Part shown: one piece after another, positions 50,501 through 63,700 of the stretch
How positions within the stretch are numbered: the stretch's first letter is position 1
Layout of the letters: each line of letters starts with the position of its first letter
Assembly (NCBI GenBank): GCA_023333565.1
Contig: JAJKFH010003927.1
Location: forward strand, 682,001-746,000
Source: Puffinus mauretanicus
Lineage: Eukaryota > Chordata > Aves > Procellariiformes > Procellariidae
DNA length: 64,000 nucleotides
Direction: 5' to 3'
Program-made: the position numbers and the translations under genes
The notes under the pieces: model-generated
What the model was told of the DNA's origin: nothing
Database searches by the model: none
Seen by the model: only the letters and a program-made list of their open reading frames with translations

Positions 50501-53500
50501 TTGGCTGAGCTTGATTTGCAACTTCAACCTCTGATATTTTCTGGATTTGTGGTTTACAAACCGTTCGGTTTGTGGGCTCACTTGGGGAAATTGGTTTTGA
50601 TGTGTTTTGGTATGGTAAAGCTAACATTTTCCAAAATTAAGAACTTTGAAGGAACTGGAGAGTTTGGATGGAGGTCTCAGCTTTGTTTCATGAAGTACGC
50701 ATAGCAACCTGTGAATATGTATCAGGGCACAGAAATACCATGGAAGAACCATGTATACAGTTTACAAAGTCTGGTTTTATACAATCTTTTTTCTTCTTTT
50801 TTTCCTCACACTGCTCCCCCTCCCCCCCCGCCCGCCTACTCTGCCTTTCACTCATTGTTCCAGATTTTTCCTCTAGCTTGAGCTGCAGTACTGCTTTGTG
50901 GTTTTAGTTTCAAACCTTAAAATGAAATGCCACCGGAGGCATAAACCCAGTGGCCAAAAAGGGAAATATGTATCGACCATGTTGTAGAACAGAGAGGTAT
51001 TTTAAATTGAATTTCATTCTTGTAGAACTAGGTCATTGTTCTCTAAGGTTGCCTAAATTAAGTACGAACTCAAACATTCTAGTTAAATTGGTCCACTGAC
51101 GGTTTAACAGCAAAGGACGTAATATCTTTACTGACAAAGCTGGCATGGTTAATAGTGTAAACATATCATACCACTGGTTTTTATCGTTACAAGCAGAACT
51201 TTAGGATGGGTAACAGGTAATGATATTTTGTGTAATTTTACACGTGGAGTTCTACAACGGGTAAAGCTGAGCTTTTTATATGTAGCAGTATCATCGAATG
51301 ATGGAGTGACTCAGGCTGGAAGGGACCTCGGGAGGTCCTCAATCCAGCCTCCTGCTCAAAGCTGGGTCAGCACTAAGTTCAGACCAGGTTGCTTAGGGCT
51401 TTGTCCTCTTGGGTCTTGAAAACCTCCAAGGATAGCGATTCTGCAGCATCTCTCTCAGCCTGCTCTAAACCTCTCCTTCTCTAAATATGTACATATAATG
51501 CATGGAAATTGTTTGTTTTGTTTGTTTCTAATGTTTAGTACCCAGGAAAGCAATAAAACGTTCAGTTCAGAAGTTCAAGTAATTCAAGTGACAGTTTTTC
51601 TCGCACGCTCGGGAGGTTTAAGATATTTATATCTTTTTTTTTTAAAAAAAAAAAAACTTTTTCCCCCCCAAACTGAATCAAGCAAGGAAAAAGAACTTCT
51701 TGAGTTCTGTAAAGTGTATGATACTTTTGAAAATTTACTTTTTTCCTTGCAGAAGCATTGTGAAGCTACAATACAGATTTTAAACAGAAGCAGTTCAGTA
51801 ACAGCTTTTCACATTTCTCTAAGCATTTCTCAGAGTAAATAAAATCATTAAATGAGAGTTTATATTAATATTTACTCTGAGGCAGAGCTAGTCGTTGAAA
51901 TTAACAGTTTTCAGTCTCAAGTGGTGTTAACAATCAAATAACAAAAAGGATCACGAGGTAAAAATGAATCCTTTTATTTGTCTCCAGACCATGGTACATA
52001 ATGTAGATTACACAAATACAAACATAAAGCTTAGCAATCATTAAAACTGAATTTGAGATGTTGCATTTGCCTCAAAATCTTCCTGTTAATTTCTCTGTTG
52101 CTACACTCAATTTCCCATAATGTGGAATAGTTTTCTTTCTCTTGTTTTACAGTTCTCCCCTTTTACATAACAGGCACAACTTAGGCTGTCCTCTTGAAGG
52201 AAATGTACGTTTGTAATCTTTCATTTCTAACAATCTTAGGTACTAGTTCTTTGTGGTGAAGAAATAGCATGTTTCAGTATATGTATGACTGAAATGTTTT
52301 CTGGAAGGGAGAGGAAGAGAGACTGTAAATTTTAAACAGAGCTTTAATTCATGCGTTAACACAGTCCAAAAGGTTGCATTTTTAGAGGTGAACCAGAACG
52401 GAGATCTAGCTATATATATAACCTATATAACCCAAGACATTTTCTGTCTGTCTAGGTCTTTAGGTTGTTCTACTGGTGAAATAATTGGTATCATTTGTAA
52501 AATTTGAATCCTGAAGGAGATCAATTTTTTGGCTTCTTATTTGTGGTTTGGTGGCTGGATATAAGTTTAAATTACTTCTGTGCTTTGAGGAAAACTAGGC
52601 TGTTGGTCCAGTTTTCCAAAAAGAGCCAACACCTTTAGAGGATGTCCATGTATTTTGAAGTCTCTTCCTTCCTTGTGTGTTGATTTTTCCCTTGAGCACT
52701 TGCTAGTTCTAAGATGTGCATTTTAATAGTTCTGTAGACTAGGTGCCTGCACGGGTGATGCACCTTCTCTTTGCAAGGCTGGGATAGCACTTTCTGCACT
52801 CTGGGAAGAACTGGACGATGTTTGTCCCTTTCCTTCAGTTATTTGTGAGGAAGAACTAAGCCCAGTTTGATCTCATGCATGATGTTGGAGTATGTGTTTC
52901 ATGCTAGCTGTTTCTTCAAATGCATTCTGCTCTGTGTGTGTATTTTGGTATAACCTTCAAAATATTTTTCTGAAATGTGTAATTCAGACCTGCCAGCCAT
53001 GCCTCCTAAATACAAAACTCCTCCGGTTTTGATGTTTTGCGATTTATTTTTAGAAATGTAACAGTTTTGCCTCCTTTGCTTGAAGATACTTAAAAAATAT
53101 GTTGGCATCGCCCATTTTCCTTTGAGATTTCAATCGCAGTAAATGTCGCTATATGATGTGATACAGGCAACCTTAGTTTGGGTCTTAAGAAGAACATTGT
53201 TTGACATGTGCTTAGACTGGAGGCTGAGAGATTTAGGATATGCTCAAGTTATCTTTTTCCTTTGAAGAGCGCTTATCATCCTTACCCAAATTGGCTATGG
53301 GTTTAGATTTGCCCAGGATTTGCAGTTCTGTGGGCAAATGATATTTATACAGAATGACAGCAGAAGGAGAGCATGGAAACCAGAAATTTTTCTCTGCTGG
53401 AGGGCCTGTAAGAGACCAGATCATCCAAAACAGGGGATAATGGTAACGTAGATGATGTGTGTCCCTGGCAGCTGGAGCCCTGGACACTTGCATAGTATCT

Positions 53501-56500
53501 GCTGTAACCTACATTTCCAAAACCAGAGGCAGGAATATCACCACAGGACCCTTTCTATAGGGAGCAGGGGAAGTAACACAGGTATAGAGTATTTACAAGC
53601 TGGTATAGAGAAGCAATAAATTAAGTATTATTGTGCATTTCTTAGTAAGGTCAGTCCTCACACTAATCAAATAGGATCTGAAGGCGTTAGTTCTGGCATA
53701 GGCAAAATCCAAGTGGAGTGAGTTCCTTTAGTTGATTTACACAGAGGTGCAAGGAACACATACATGCATACACCCACAGAAAAATGACAGGTTTAACACC
53801 CAAAATTGGGTCATTTTGCAAGTAGACTTGATCAGTAGCAGACTGATACGCAAAGAAATTCAGGAAGCAAAGGGAAAGTGGTGCATCAGTGGGTATAAGG
53901 TGAAACTGTCAATATTGCAATAAAGGCATTTGTCCCACGGGTGGACCTGGCAAAGTGCTACTAGTGGCTTCTGCTGTATTTTTTGAGCAAAGCGTAGAGA
54001 CAACTGCGGACTTCAGTGAACCATGATAAACCATTACCAGCTTGAAGTTGTCCTCTATTGACTCTGAAGGCCACAAAACTACTGTCTAGATCTCACTTTA
54101 TATTTATTTACCATTTCATGTGCAGTCTTTAATGAATGACAGCATTTTGATTGCTCACAAAATAAAGAAAGATGTTGAGGTGGCAATTTAACTGGCATAT
54201 ATGTACTTACTTCAGAAACATGGAGAGGTTTGTTTCTGTATGTAGAAAAAATGTCAATAACCGGAGTGGATTGATTTTAAATCCATTAATTAAAATAAGT
54301 TATTTAAATGTGTTTCATATCAACAAGCAAGAAACTTGATATAAATAGAGTTTAGTCCTGTTTTGAATTTGTACTTTCTAGTCATTTTCCAAAGGAAAGG
54401 TTGATTCTTACTGGTTTATGACATTGGAAAAATAGTTGATATCCAACTAAATGCATAATTTCGGGTGATATTTGGTACTTTTGTGTGCAAATATAAGAGA
54501 GAGACTTTCTTTTTTTTGGTATGATTTATCTGATTCAATACGTTTCCTCCGATCTCAATTTTCTAGGTCTGTACATACGAAAATCATGTATTTCTAATTA
54601 GGTAGGTAATCACTCAAGATTTATTTAATCTCTGGTTTGGGTAGAAAATTTTAATTTAATTAAAAAAACCTCAAAATCAGTGCTTTTAGTTAGCTCTGCC
54701 CAAGAAATTAAAAATAGGAATATATATTAAAAAGATTTAACAAGACATCTTTTGAATACAGCTCTCTTTGTAAGCAGGGAAAGTACTCATCATTCAGTGA
54801 AGCAGAAACTGCTTCTGATATGTATGGTCCTTTTAGATATGCAAGGATGATAGTTACTAGTATTGGTTTTTAACCGTTGGTTGAAGGAAGAAGCTAACAT
54901 TTCCTTATCCACTTTAAATAATCAGGTTGTTAAAATGAACTATGCAAACCAAAATTAAGACATGGTTTTCTCTGTAGCCATAGAAGAGATGATTGCAGTC
55001 AAAAGCTGCTTTTAGCACTTCAGTATACCCTCTTTTCAGGTCGTCTTCGGATGACGTTAAATTCCACGAGACTTTTCAATGCAGTTTGCCTTGGTAGCAA
55101 ACACTACTGGCTTAACATGACTTCAACGTTCTTTTTGATTATTTTAATACTTTATACTAAAGCCTAGACCTCAACATCTGTTCCTCTCATTCCAAAGGTA
55201 GTACTAATTAGGGGGTTTAATTGTACTTTGGTTTTTAAATGACACACTGTCTTTTAATTACTCTCTCTGTTTTGATAAGAATCTTTGTAAAAGGAAATTC
55301 CTTGAAGTAGAGCAACCGTGGCTTATTTTGAGGGTTGAATCAGAACTAGAGAATTGCGTAATTAGGTGTGTTAGATTACAGTCATGTACGTTTATTCAAA
55401 ACAAAACTTTAGGGCAAATTAGAAACTGTGACAGAGTAGACTAACACCATTGAGTGATTGTTAGGGAGACCTTTAAAGGCTTTTTAGCCTGTTTTGCACT
55501 GATGAGAAAGCTCATTTGCTGAATTTGAGCTGTCTGTGACTTTCCTTAACTATTCAAAAGCACTTTCTTTAACTCTCTTTACCAAGTGTACAGCTAAGCT
55601 GTTGGAGGCAGCTAGGTGTCGGGTTAGAGGTGGCCTCCCTTGTATTTTTCCCTTCTGCTGATTGAAGCAGGTAAATTGGCCAAAACAAACCAAAAATCCC
55701 TAATCCTACAGAAAAGCTTGTTGAGAAATCAAGTGATAGCTAGTGCTGGTGGAGACAATAAAGGACTGCTCTTTCTGGGGACCATCAGCTGGTACAGTGC
55801 TTATCTGTATTATGAAACAACCCTTCCTACAAGCAGTTGTGCATACTCTTTTTCCCTAAAGCACTAGGTGTAAATCTGATTAGCTAGTAAATCATATAAG
55901 TGTGTTCTGTAGTGTCAGGTGTTTAATAGTTGCAGAGATGTGATCTAAATATTGCACAAAAATGGATTAATTCACAGTTGTTGCCAAGATGTTTGAAGGA
56001 AATTAGAACTCCTTAGGTCTGCTCATTGCTGGGAAGGGAATTGAATATGGGAGGACAGTCTCGTTAGTATTCTCATTTATTTCTTTGAAGAGCATGTGCA
56101 GGCATCAAGGTTAAGGTCATAACAGCATTGCCATGTTCTCACCCCTTTCATTTAAAATAAAATCCACCAAAGTGAAACAAGAAACTGGGGTGAGGGTAGA
56201 AGCTGAGAGCCTTGATGAGGCTGAGACAACTCAATATTCTATCATTAACGTAGATTACTTCGCTTTCTGGTTAGGAATGAACAGAAACCTGTATTATATA
56301 TTGAAAGAAGAGACTTGTTCTGCAAAGACCTGTGTGGACTCTGAGCTCTAAAATGACAGAAATGCAGCGTCTGCAGGCAGAAGGAACTACCCGTTGCAGC
56401 ACGTACCTCCATCTTGTAACGGCCCAGGGTTTGAAATAAGGGACTTACCACTTAATGGCTTTCATGTGCGAGAGAAAGTACACACACAGGGAAAACCTAA

Positions 56501-57719
56501 TGTTTGGCACCATACACCCAGGGATTTTTAATATATGTGAACGGGTTGCCTTCGTGATGGAAGGGGAGAGGCGTGCGTCTCAGTGAAAAACGTGACTGGC
56601 AAAAGCTTCATTTGTTCACTTCCCCCTCCCTAGCAAATTGCCTGAAAGTGAATCATAAACAGCAATGCATCATTACTATTATCTCCTGGTCTGACTCACT
56701 GAGCCATATATAGCAGCTCGTCTTTTGAGGAGAATTCTTACTCAGAGCAAGTAGGATGTGGAAACAAATATTAAATGTCAGACTGTTATGTCACTGTAGC
56801 ATTAGAATTTCTTTCGTGGCAGATAAAAATGTCTAAAAATGGCCTGAACAGCAATGCCTGTCTGTATTAAGCAGGTATTGTCAGATTAAAAATCCTCATT
56901 AGTTTTCTCTGGATTCAATGCTCTTATTTTCATAATATTTATCTCTTTTTGGGCAATAAGAACGTGTTTGTTGATTGCACTAGCAAATTCTTGGATATTT
57001 CAACATTTGGATTACTGGTCACGCAAGGTAGCAGGTGGCTTTTGGAGCATGCTTTAGGCTTTTTTTTACTTTGTATTTTTAAGAGCTGTCTCCCTTTGAT
57101 TGCCTAGGCAATCATGCCCCAAATTAATTGTCTGTGATTTCTTTCTATTCTCTTTTAATTGTAAAGAAACTGCATGTGAAATCCAAGTATAGCTCATAAT
57201 GTTGATCCCTTTTAAGATTCTTCTGTCCTCCTTTTCGAAAGATTGCCCTTCTGGAATACTAACAGCACTCTCCCTCCATATTTTGCATTAATTTAGTACC
57301 TTGAAATTTAGACTGCTTTTCTTGGCAAGAAAGACTAGCCAAGGCTTTCTTTAGGGCTTCAGTGATTGCTGCTGGACCAGCCTCTCCGTCCTTACCCCCA
57401 GATGAACTGTAGCCTGAGGATCCAGAGCTCTGTTTTTCTGGTGCTGTAGCTGGTGTCACTTTTGTTCTGTGTCTACTGCTGTAGTGAAGTGCTGCATTGT
57501 TTGTTTATGTTGCATATATATTGCCTCAGCTTTCACTTTAAAACAATGCTCAAGATTTTTAAATATGCGCTGGGAAATAAGAATCCTTTCTTGTGTTTTG
57601 TGATATTGATAACATACTGACAAAGCTGTGTTAGTAAAAGAAATATTCCTGTGTTCTGTTACAGGTTTTGGGATTTGAAGTTGATACGGTGAACTCTGTC
57701 CAGTTTTCAAATCACACAG
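35445..57719 (+). CDS. PDXK: PDXK, pyridoxal kinase (exons 1-2, 3' partial)
   Basis: This cytosolic ribokinase-like enzyme phosphorylates pyridoxal, pyridoxamine and pyridoxine with ATP, making the B6 cofactor PLP or its precursors. Exons 35445-35537 and 57665-57719 encode the first 49 residues of about 312 in human. The start ATG has a strong context (GCAGCCATGG) and no upstream ATG nearby. The N-terminus has two more residues than human (MESERECR against MEEECR). Family substrate-binding residues Ser12 and Thr47 (human numbering) are kept as Ser14 in SIQSH and Thr49 in SNHTG. The remaining exons, including the ATP site, must lie past 64000, since no match to the next human exon (GYAHWKGQ) is visible. 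Confidence 0.96.
37626..37646 (+). repeat. (TG)n/(CG)n dinucleotide repeat
   Basis: Alternating purine-pyrimidine tract of TG units passing into GCGCGC. Short, but of a type that can adopt Z-DNA. Confidence 0.8.
44054..44599 (-). pseudogene. Unidentified minus-strand open frame broken by one stop
   Basis: On the minus strand a single frame runs from an ATG at 44599 to a stop at 44054, about 181 codons, with one internal TGA at 44411-44413. Its later part looks protein-like ([20 protein letters not shown], then [20 protein letters not shown]). It also contains an exon-like piece at 44126-44244, with a pyrimidine-rich acceptor (CCCTCTTTGTCAAG) and a GTAAGG donor, phase 1 in and phase 0 out. 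I do not recognise the family. It could be a decayed gene, a real spliced exon of a nested gene, or chance. Confidence 0.25.
46542..46565 (+). repeat. (TG)n dinucleotide repeat
   Basis: About eight TG units followed by CTGTGTAT, in PDXK intron 1. Confidence 0.85.
51289..51475 (-). mobile_element. CR1 LINE 3' fragment, reverse orientation
   Basis: About 185 bp of a diverged CR1 3' region on the minus strand. On the plus strand it reads ATCATCGAATGATGGAG, then GGCTGGAAGGGACCTCGGGA, then GGGTCTTGAAAACCTCCAAG. These are the reverse complement of the CR1 tail and the end of its coding region. It is more diverged than the copies at 15 and 31 kb, so probably older or from another subfamily. Confidence 0.85.
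57665..57719 (+). CDS. PDXK: PDXK exon 2
   Basis: 55 nt, phase 0 in and phase 1 out. It encodes [18 protein letters not shown] plus the first base of Gly, against human [19 protein letters not shown]. The substrate-contacting Thr is kept. Acceptor TTACAG ends at 57664; donor GTAAAA begins at 57720. Confidence 0.97.
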
Positions 57720-60700
57720 GTAAAATTTTGCATGTGTCTTCAGATATCACTCCACAGTCACTCAGCTCTACTCAACATGTGGCTCACCTCATAACATGAC
57801 AGTGGAAAGGAGAGCAGTCTTATGTTTTCACTCACATTTAGGATATAGTATATATCTGTCCAGGATAGAGGACAGAAACGGAATTTTCATGTTTTGATTC
57901 AAGTTTCACAGGAGTCTGGATTTGGGATTAGGACATGATATGACATGGTAATGTCCTGTTCTGCTACTTCAGAGTGTGAGTTTCTTTTGTTAGGCAAAAT
58001 TAGTAATCTAATTAACTCAGACAGTGAAACAACAAAAACGTCTGTCCTGGTTTCTGCTGGGATAGAATTAACTTTCTTCCTAGTAGCTGGTATAGTGCTG
58101 TGTTTTGGATTTAGGATGAGAATAATGTTGATAACACAGGGATGTTTTAGTTACTGCTGAGCGGTGCTTACACAGAGTCAAGGCCTTTTCTGCTTCTCAT
58201 ACTACCCCACCAGTAGTGGCTGGGGGTGCAGAAGAAGTTGGGAGGGGACACAGCTGGGACAGCTGACCCCGACTGACCAAAGGGTATTCCATACCATATG
58301 ATGTCATGCTCAGTACATAAACTAGGGGAAGAGCTGTCCCAGGGTCCGCTGCTTGACAACTGGCTGTGCATCAATTAGTGGGTGGTGAGCAATTGCATTG
58401 TGCATCACTTGTTTTGTATATGCTTTTATCATATTATTATTTTTCCTTTCTTTTCTGTCATATTAGATTGTCTTTATCTCAACCATGAGTTTTACCTTCC
58501 CCCTCTGCTGATTCTCTCCCCCATCCCACTGGGGGGGGGTGAGCGAACGACTGTGTGAGCTACAGGCAGGCCTGTGAATGGGAGAGTCTTCAGTACTGTT
58601 TTCTGTGCAGTGTGGCCCTATGACACTCATAATCATATTACCAACCCAAACATCAGAAGAATACTGAGCTAGATGCAATGTTTCATTTCTTTATGTGCCC
58701 ACCCAGAAGGCTAGCAATTATCCTAAAATTACATTCTGGAGGGAGGAGGGGAGTGGGGTGTTAATACATTTGGGTTCTAAGCCTGAACATGGTGCACTTA
58801 TCGTACCTCTGGACTTCCTAACACTCACAGTGCTAGAGGACTTTATTTTTCAAAAGAAAGCTGAAATTTATGTTTATTTTAGCAATACTTTCACCCATAA
58901 AGGAGCTCCAAATGACTTGCTATTTTTGAATCAATAGAGACGCATCTACTGTCATGGTGATGGCAGGTTGTTTGAGGGGAGATCTACTCTAGATAAAGAA
59001 ATTCTAAGGGTGTCTTAAAAAATAAACAAGGAACAAATTCTGACTTTAACATCTTGCAAAAGAGCAAAAATTGTTTCTGACAAAAAAAAAAAGACAAAAG
59101 TTGAGATACTTTCCTAGTATCTGCCAGGTACAGCTCTATTAATAAACTGCTACATTTTTGGAACAGAGAGCAGACCAGGAAGCCTCTGTCCTCTCTTACT
59201 ATGTTGAGCTCCATGGAGCTTTCAAAAAGTTACAAGATGTTCCTATCCTGGAAGGAATTTAACATCACCCTGGGAAGAAGAAATTAATGTTTCAAAGGCA
59301 GCTAGAAAGCCATCTCTGCTTGTTGAGGAAAGGCATGAAAGAGGTAATAATTAAACAAGGGGTGAGGGTTTTCCCTGGCTCAGGCAAAAAGCTGCTTATT
59401 CTGCTTGTACTCTTTGGCACAGTACAAAGTTTTTCTCATGTTTTTAAGAGATGTTTAGATATGACTTATGTTTCTTTAATGTATTTAGTTTTTGGGTTTG
59501 GGATTTTTCATTGTTTAGTTTTTGACACCTGGGTAAAACTGTTGTAATCTTCCAGAAATGAAGTAATTTTTTCACGTGAAATAACTGGGCGCTCAAAATG
59601 GATAAGCACCTGTTGTTTGTTGGCTTTCAGTTTCAAGGTTAAATCAGCTTTACAGGGTGTTAAAAGAGCTTAATGGAGTTTTTATTGGACCATAAATGGA
59701 ATGTTTCTGAAGGTAGGAAAATTACATTACCAATAGGATGCCAGATTCTTAAAACAGAAAAGAGGAAAAGAGGGAAGATTTTTTTGTTTCATTAGTATCA
59801 CAGCTGGAGAAAGGTTACCAGTGCTTCATTCAAGGTTTGGCAGACAATGAAGATAGTAGAAGGAACAACAAAATAGGGATTTCTGCCTCCCCCCCACTCC
59901 CCCCGGAAGGCCTAAATGAACATCTCAAAACCAAAAATGTCTCAAAGATCACAAGTCTTGAAAATATTTGGAACTTTTATTTTGTCTCCTGGTGTTAGGA
60001 GTCACATTATCAAGTTTTTTCTGTAATCTTGATTGTCTTAGTAAATGTGTTAAAAAATCCCAAAGATTGGTGCACAACCTCATGACTTTGGGGAGCAGAG
60101 CTTTCAAAAAATCACAATACAGTAAGTGGCACTTGCCAAGCTTGAGTAAAACGAGATTGTATTTAGAAGTATTGGTCATTTGGCTGAAAGAGGAAGGAAT
60201 GGAAAAGAAAGGAAGGGCACATATTCGCTTTTGTGACAAGTCTAGTTTTCTAGCACTGCAGTTTATTCATGAAATCCTTTCTACCCTTTCTTAAATTGAA
60301 GGATGGATTCTAAGCCCAGTGGCTTTGCACCTTCTCTTTGAGAGAGGTGTGTAGGAACATGTGGAGTCCTCATAGGAAGACTTTTTCAAGTTTGAACATT
60401 TACGCATGCCTGCACACAAACCTGCACTAGTACCTGCAAATGAATGTATGTGCAGTCTGTGCCACTGCAGGGATTAATGAACAGAAACTGCCGGGCTGTG
60501 GCTTGTGTCTGCAGCAGAGCCGCAATACACAGGAATCGCGTGCTGGATGAACTGGTGAAGATAACTTGATTTTCCTACAAGAACAAGATCTTATGAGAAC
60601 CCTTTCTGTGACCACCATTAAAGCTGAAGGGCAAATTTTTGCTTCAAAATCTGTGAACTCCAGTTTCTAAAAGGATGTCATATACCAAAGGGAGCACGGG

Positions 60701-63700
60701 TAGCAAAGTGTGTGAGGTTTCGGACATGGCGTTCTTTCTTTCCCCATCCTTATCTTTAAACCTGGTCTTGTCAGCAAAAGATACAACGCAGAGAGAATTT
60801 ATGACTAACAGGCTTTCTTTGGTGAATCATTATTGCTTTTTTTTGCCCTGTCTTTAAATTAGTAAGGTTCCATGGGCCTAATTCTGCTGACTCCTGCTCA
60901 GAAAATTCAGCTTTCCTTAGTCTCTGATAATCCTGAAATTCGGAAAATGTGCTTTAAATCAGTCCCCCTGGGAGAATAGTTTGTCATGTTGCTTGGTGAG
61001 GAAGTTTTATGATTAGAGTGACTCACCCTTGAATGGCATCATGCTTCATGTACAAATAAAAGAAGCTGTCCTGCAACCTATAAAGATTCTGTGCTTTTTA
61101 TTCTATTTTACTGTATTGTTTGCAGAAGCATCTCATCATCTGATGTGCAAAGATTTTTTTTTATTGTATCGTTGATTTTTTGGGGGGTGCATTTTTAATT
61201 CTTCAGTGATTTGCATTTTTGTTTTTAATTTGTAAGTTAATGGTAAGCATATAATGTGCTTTCTTTGCCATCCAAATCCTACCTTTGAAACTGCTCCAGA
61301 ACAAATAGCCTGGTTTTTTTCTGTTCCTTTTCTTTTCTTTTTATTTTTAAGCAAAACACTTTTGGACTTTCACTTAGTGGGTGTGTTGTGGGTGGTTGGG
61401 TTGGCTGGTAGGTCTAATGCATGAGAAATTATAATTATATCTCGTTGATGTGATTCTTCACAGACTACTGCCCATATGCAGTCATTCACACCTGTGCAGT
61501 GTGGGACAAAAAGAAACGATCTCCACTCATGCCTAACACTGGTAGTATTGTACTCCCACACTGACCGGCTGTAAAAAATCCAATGGAGAATTTGGTACTG
61601 TATTCCTGGTTTTGTTGAAGGCCTCCTGGTAGCTGAAGATTAAGTCATATGTTTAGACTAGGTTGTCTGCCAGAGTTTGCATGTGAATTTTGTGGCACAG
61701 CTGGGACCAGATTGCCTGCCCATCGTGTGCCTTAAACACTAGATCTTCCTTCCTTTTTCCCATATAAAATACTGAAGCCACTTGGAATAATTTTGCATAG
61801 AGCACCACAGGACAAACTCAAACCTCAGAACAGAATGTTCTGGGCTGGAAAACAAAGAAATCTTACATGCCTTGCTATACTTAAATGGTAGATTGTTTTT
61901 TGGTTTGGATTTTTTTTGTTTTTTTCCCCTTCTAGTATGCCTGGGATTTTTATTCTTTTCTTTTTTCCTTGTTTTTGAAAGTAATTAAGAGGCTTATAAA
62001 TACATTCCAAAGGAGAAAAAAATGTACCAGTGGAGGAAGGCAGGAAAGAAAAGTATGTAAATTTATCTTGGCTGCAGTATTAGCTGCCTCTCTTGGTTGT
62101 GGTTTTGGTTTTTTTCCTTTTTCACACAGATGAACCAAGACATTTCCTTGGAGACTAATGAATACGTTTATCATTTTAGAGGGATAAGTGACAAGAGGCA
62201 TCGTATCTTACCTGTTTTTCATTCCCTTATCTGCTTAAAAGCAAATATATAACATTTAATTGCAATAAAAGGCCATAACACAGATAAGCAGAAGGGTTAT
62301 AAAGATGTTTAAATGTTTATGTTCATTTATGTGTTTCAAATTATTACTAATCTGGGAGACTAATGCAGTCAGTCTGAGCCAAGTGCAGTTTTGGAGAGCT
62401 GTGTCATGATTTGCAGTGTTCTCTCTGCTGTCTCAGTCCAGCACTGAGAGGAATTATTTGGTGGTTTTGTAACCAAAACAAGGAAGACTCGGCTTTCTTC
62501 CTCTGTGGAAGATACAAGCCAAGATCTCACCTTAATATCCAAGATAAAAGAGTAATAATTTGATCCAGCTGCTGTGCCTAACCAGCTCTGTAGTCTCCAA
62601 ATGGGATGCAGTTGTTTTGCCAAGTACAAACTTGAAACTCATTCTTTAGTTTTCTTGGCTGTTGTTCTTGTATAATGTGTGCAAATAGCCAGGTACTGTG
62701 AGACTTTGAACTTCTGTATTGCTGAGTGCCACAGTGGAAATACTACTGCAGCATAGTAGTTATAGTAAGTGGACAGTTAAACAGAAGATTTAAAGTTTTC
62801 TCATGCTGTTTTTCAGGCATAGGGGTAACATTTCTAGGAAGCTGACTTTCTTTTAGGTCTTGCAAGGCAGCTCTGGGCCTTCAAATATGCCAGCTGAGTT
62901 CTTACGTCTAGCCGAGGAAGACAGCGATTCCTCATTATCATCCTTAACTCCAGCCACTCATGCTTTTCCCTAAAGCCAATTGGACCTCACATGTTTAAGC
63001 TTGCTGTTGACATTCCCTGCTAACTAGCTTTGGGTTCAGGGCTATGCAGTGGTTTTTTTGACCATACAGTATCTATCTGGATTTTTTACCTCTCCCCTTT
63101 GAAGATAGTCCCTCTCCCTCTTCCTGGGACCCCAAAGTATCCACCCTTCAGTTAGTGAAACCCTTTGTGAACATGAGTAACTGGCTTTTTTTTCCAGTCC
63201 CTATACAGAAGCTGCTTTTTGGCTGTATATTCCACCAGGAGAGTAGAATAAACGCAGGGTCGTGGGATTTGCCCCTGGTTCATCATGTTACCTGAAGGTA
63301 CCCGGGGGAAAGGGCTTAGGGAGGTTTCCATCTTGCTGCCAGTTTTGCTTTTGTTTGTTTTGTCTTACTTGAACATAATTCAACTCCTAGTGAAATCACA
63401 GTTCTCTGCAGATCCGGTGAAGGCATTGCCCTTTTTCTTCTGTCTGGATAGCTGGGGCTTCCCTAGGGCTTTTTTTCCTCCAGCTATCATGTGATCAGAC
63501 TTCAGGTTGTATTACATGTGTTACCAGGTGGTAAAAAGGATCCTCTAGATCCCCTTGGAAGTCATTGCTAGAGAGTTAGGACAATGTCCCTGCCCCATGT
63601 GGGTAACTTACCAATTCCTGAGCTAAGCTGGGCTGCTACCTAACATTTTGTTTCCATATTTCCCTCCCTCAGTGGAGAATCAGTGTGACGCAGACCCTGT

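Larger units (their letters stand above)
35538..57664 (+). other. PDXK: PDXK intron 1
   Basis: A 22.1-kb first intron. Its first 0.5 kb is still CpG island. The rest is AT-rich unique sequence with a CR1 fragment in reverse orientation (51.29-51.48 kb), dinucleotide runs (37.63 and 46.54 kb), and a minus-strand frame broken by one stop (44.05-44.60 kb). A long first intron next to a CpG island often holds enhancers, but I can point to none with confidence. Confidence 0.8.

Noticed and set aside
51498..51842. 114-codon plus-strand frame in PDXK intron 1
   Set aside because: The first half is poly-Phe/Lys from T and A runs. The later part is mildly protein-like, but no splice context or homology could be recognised.
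56133..56351. 72-codon plus-strand frame in PDXK intron 1
   Set aside because: Length is within chance expectation, with no family resemblance and no convincing flanking splice pair.
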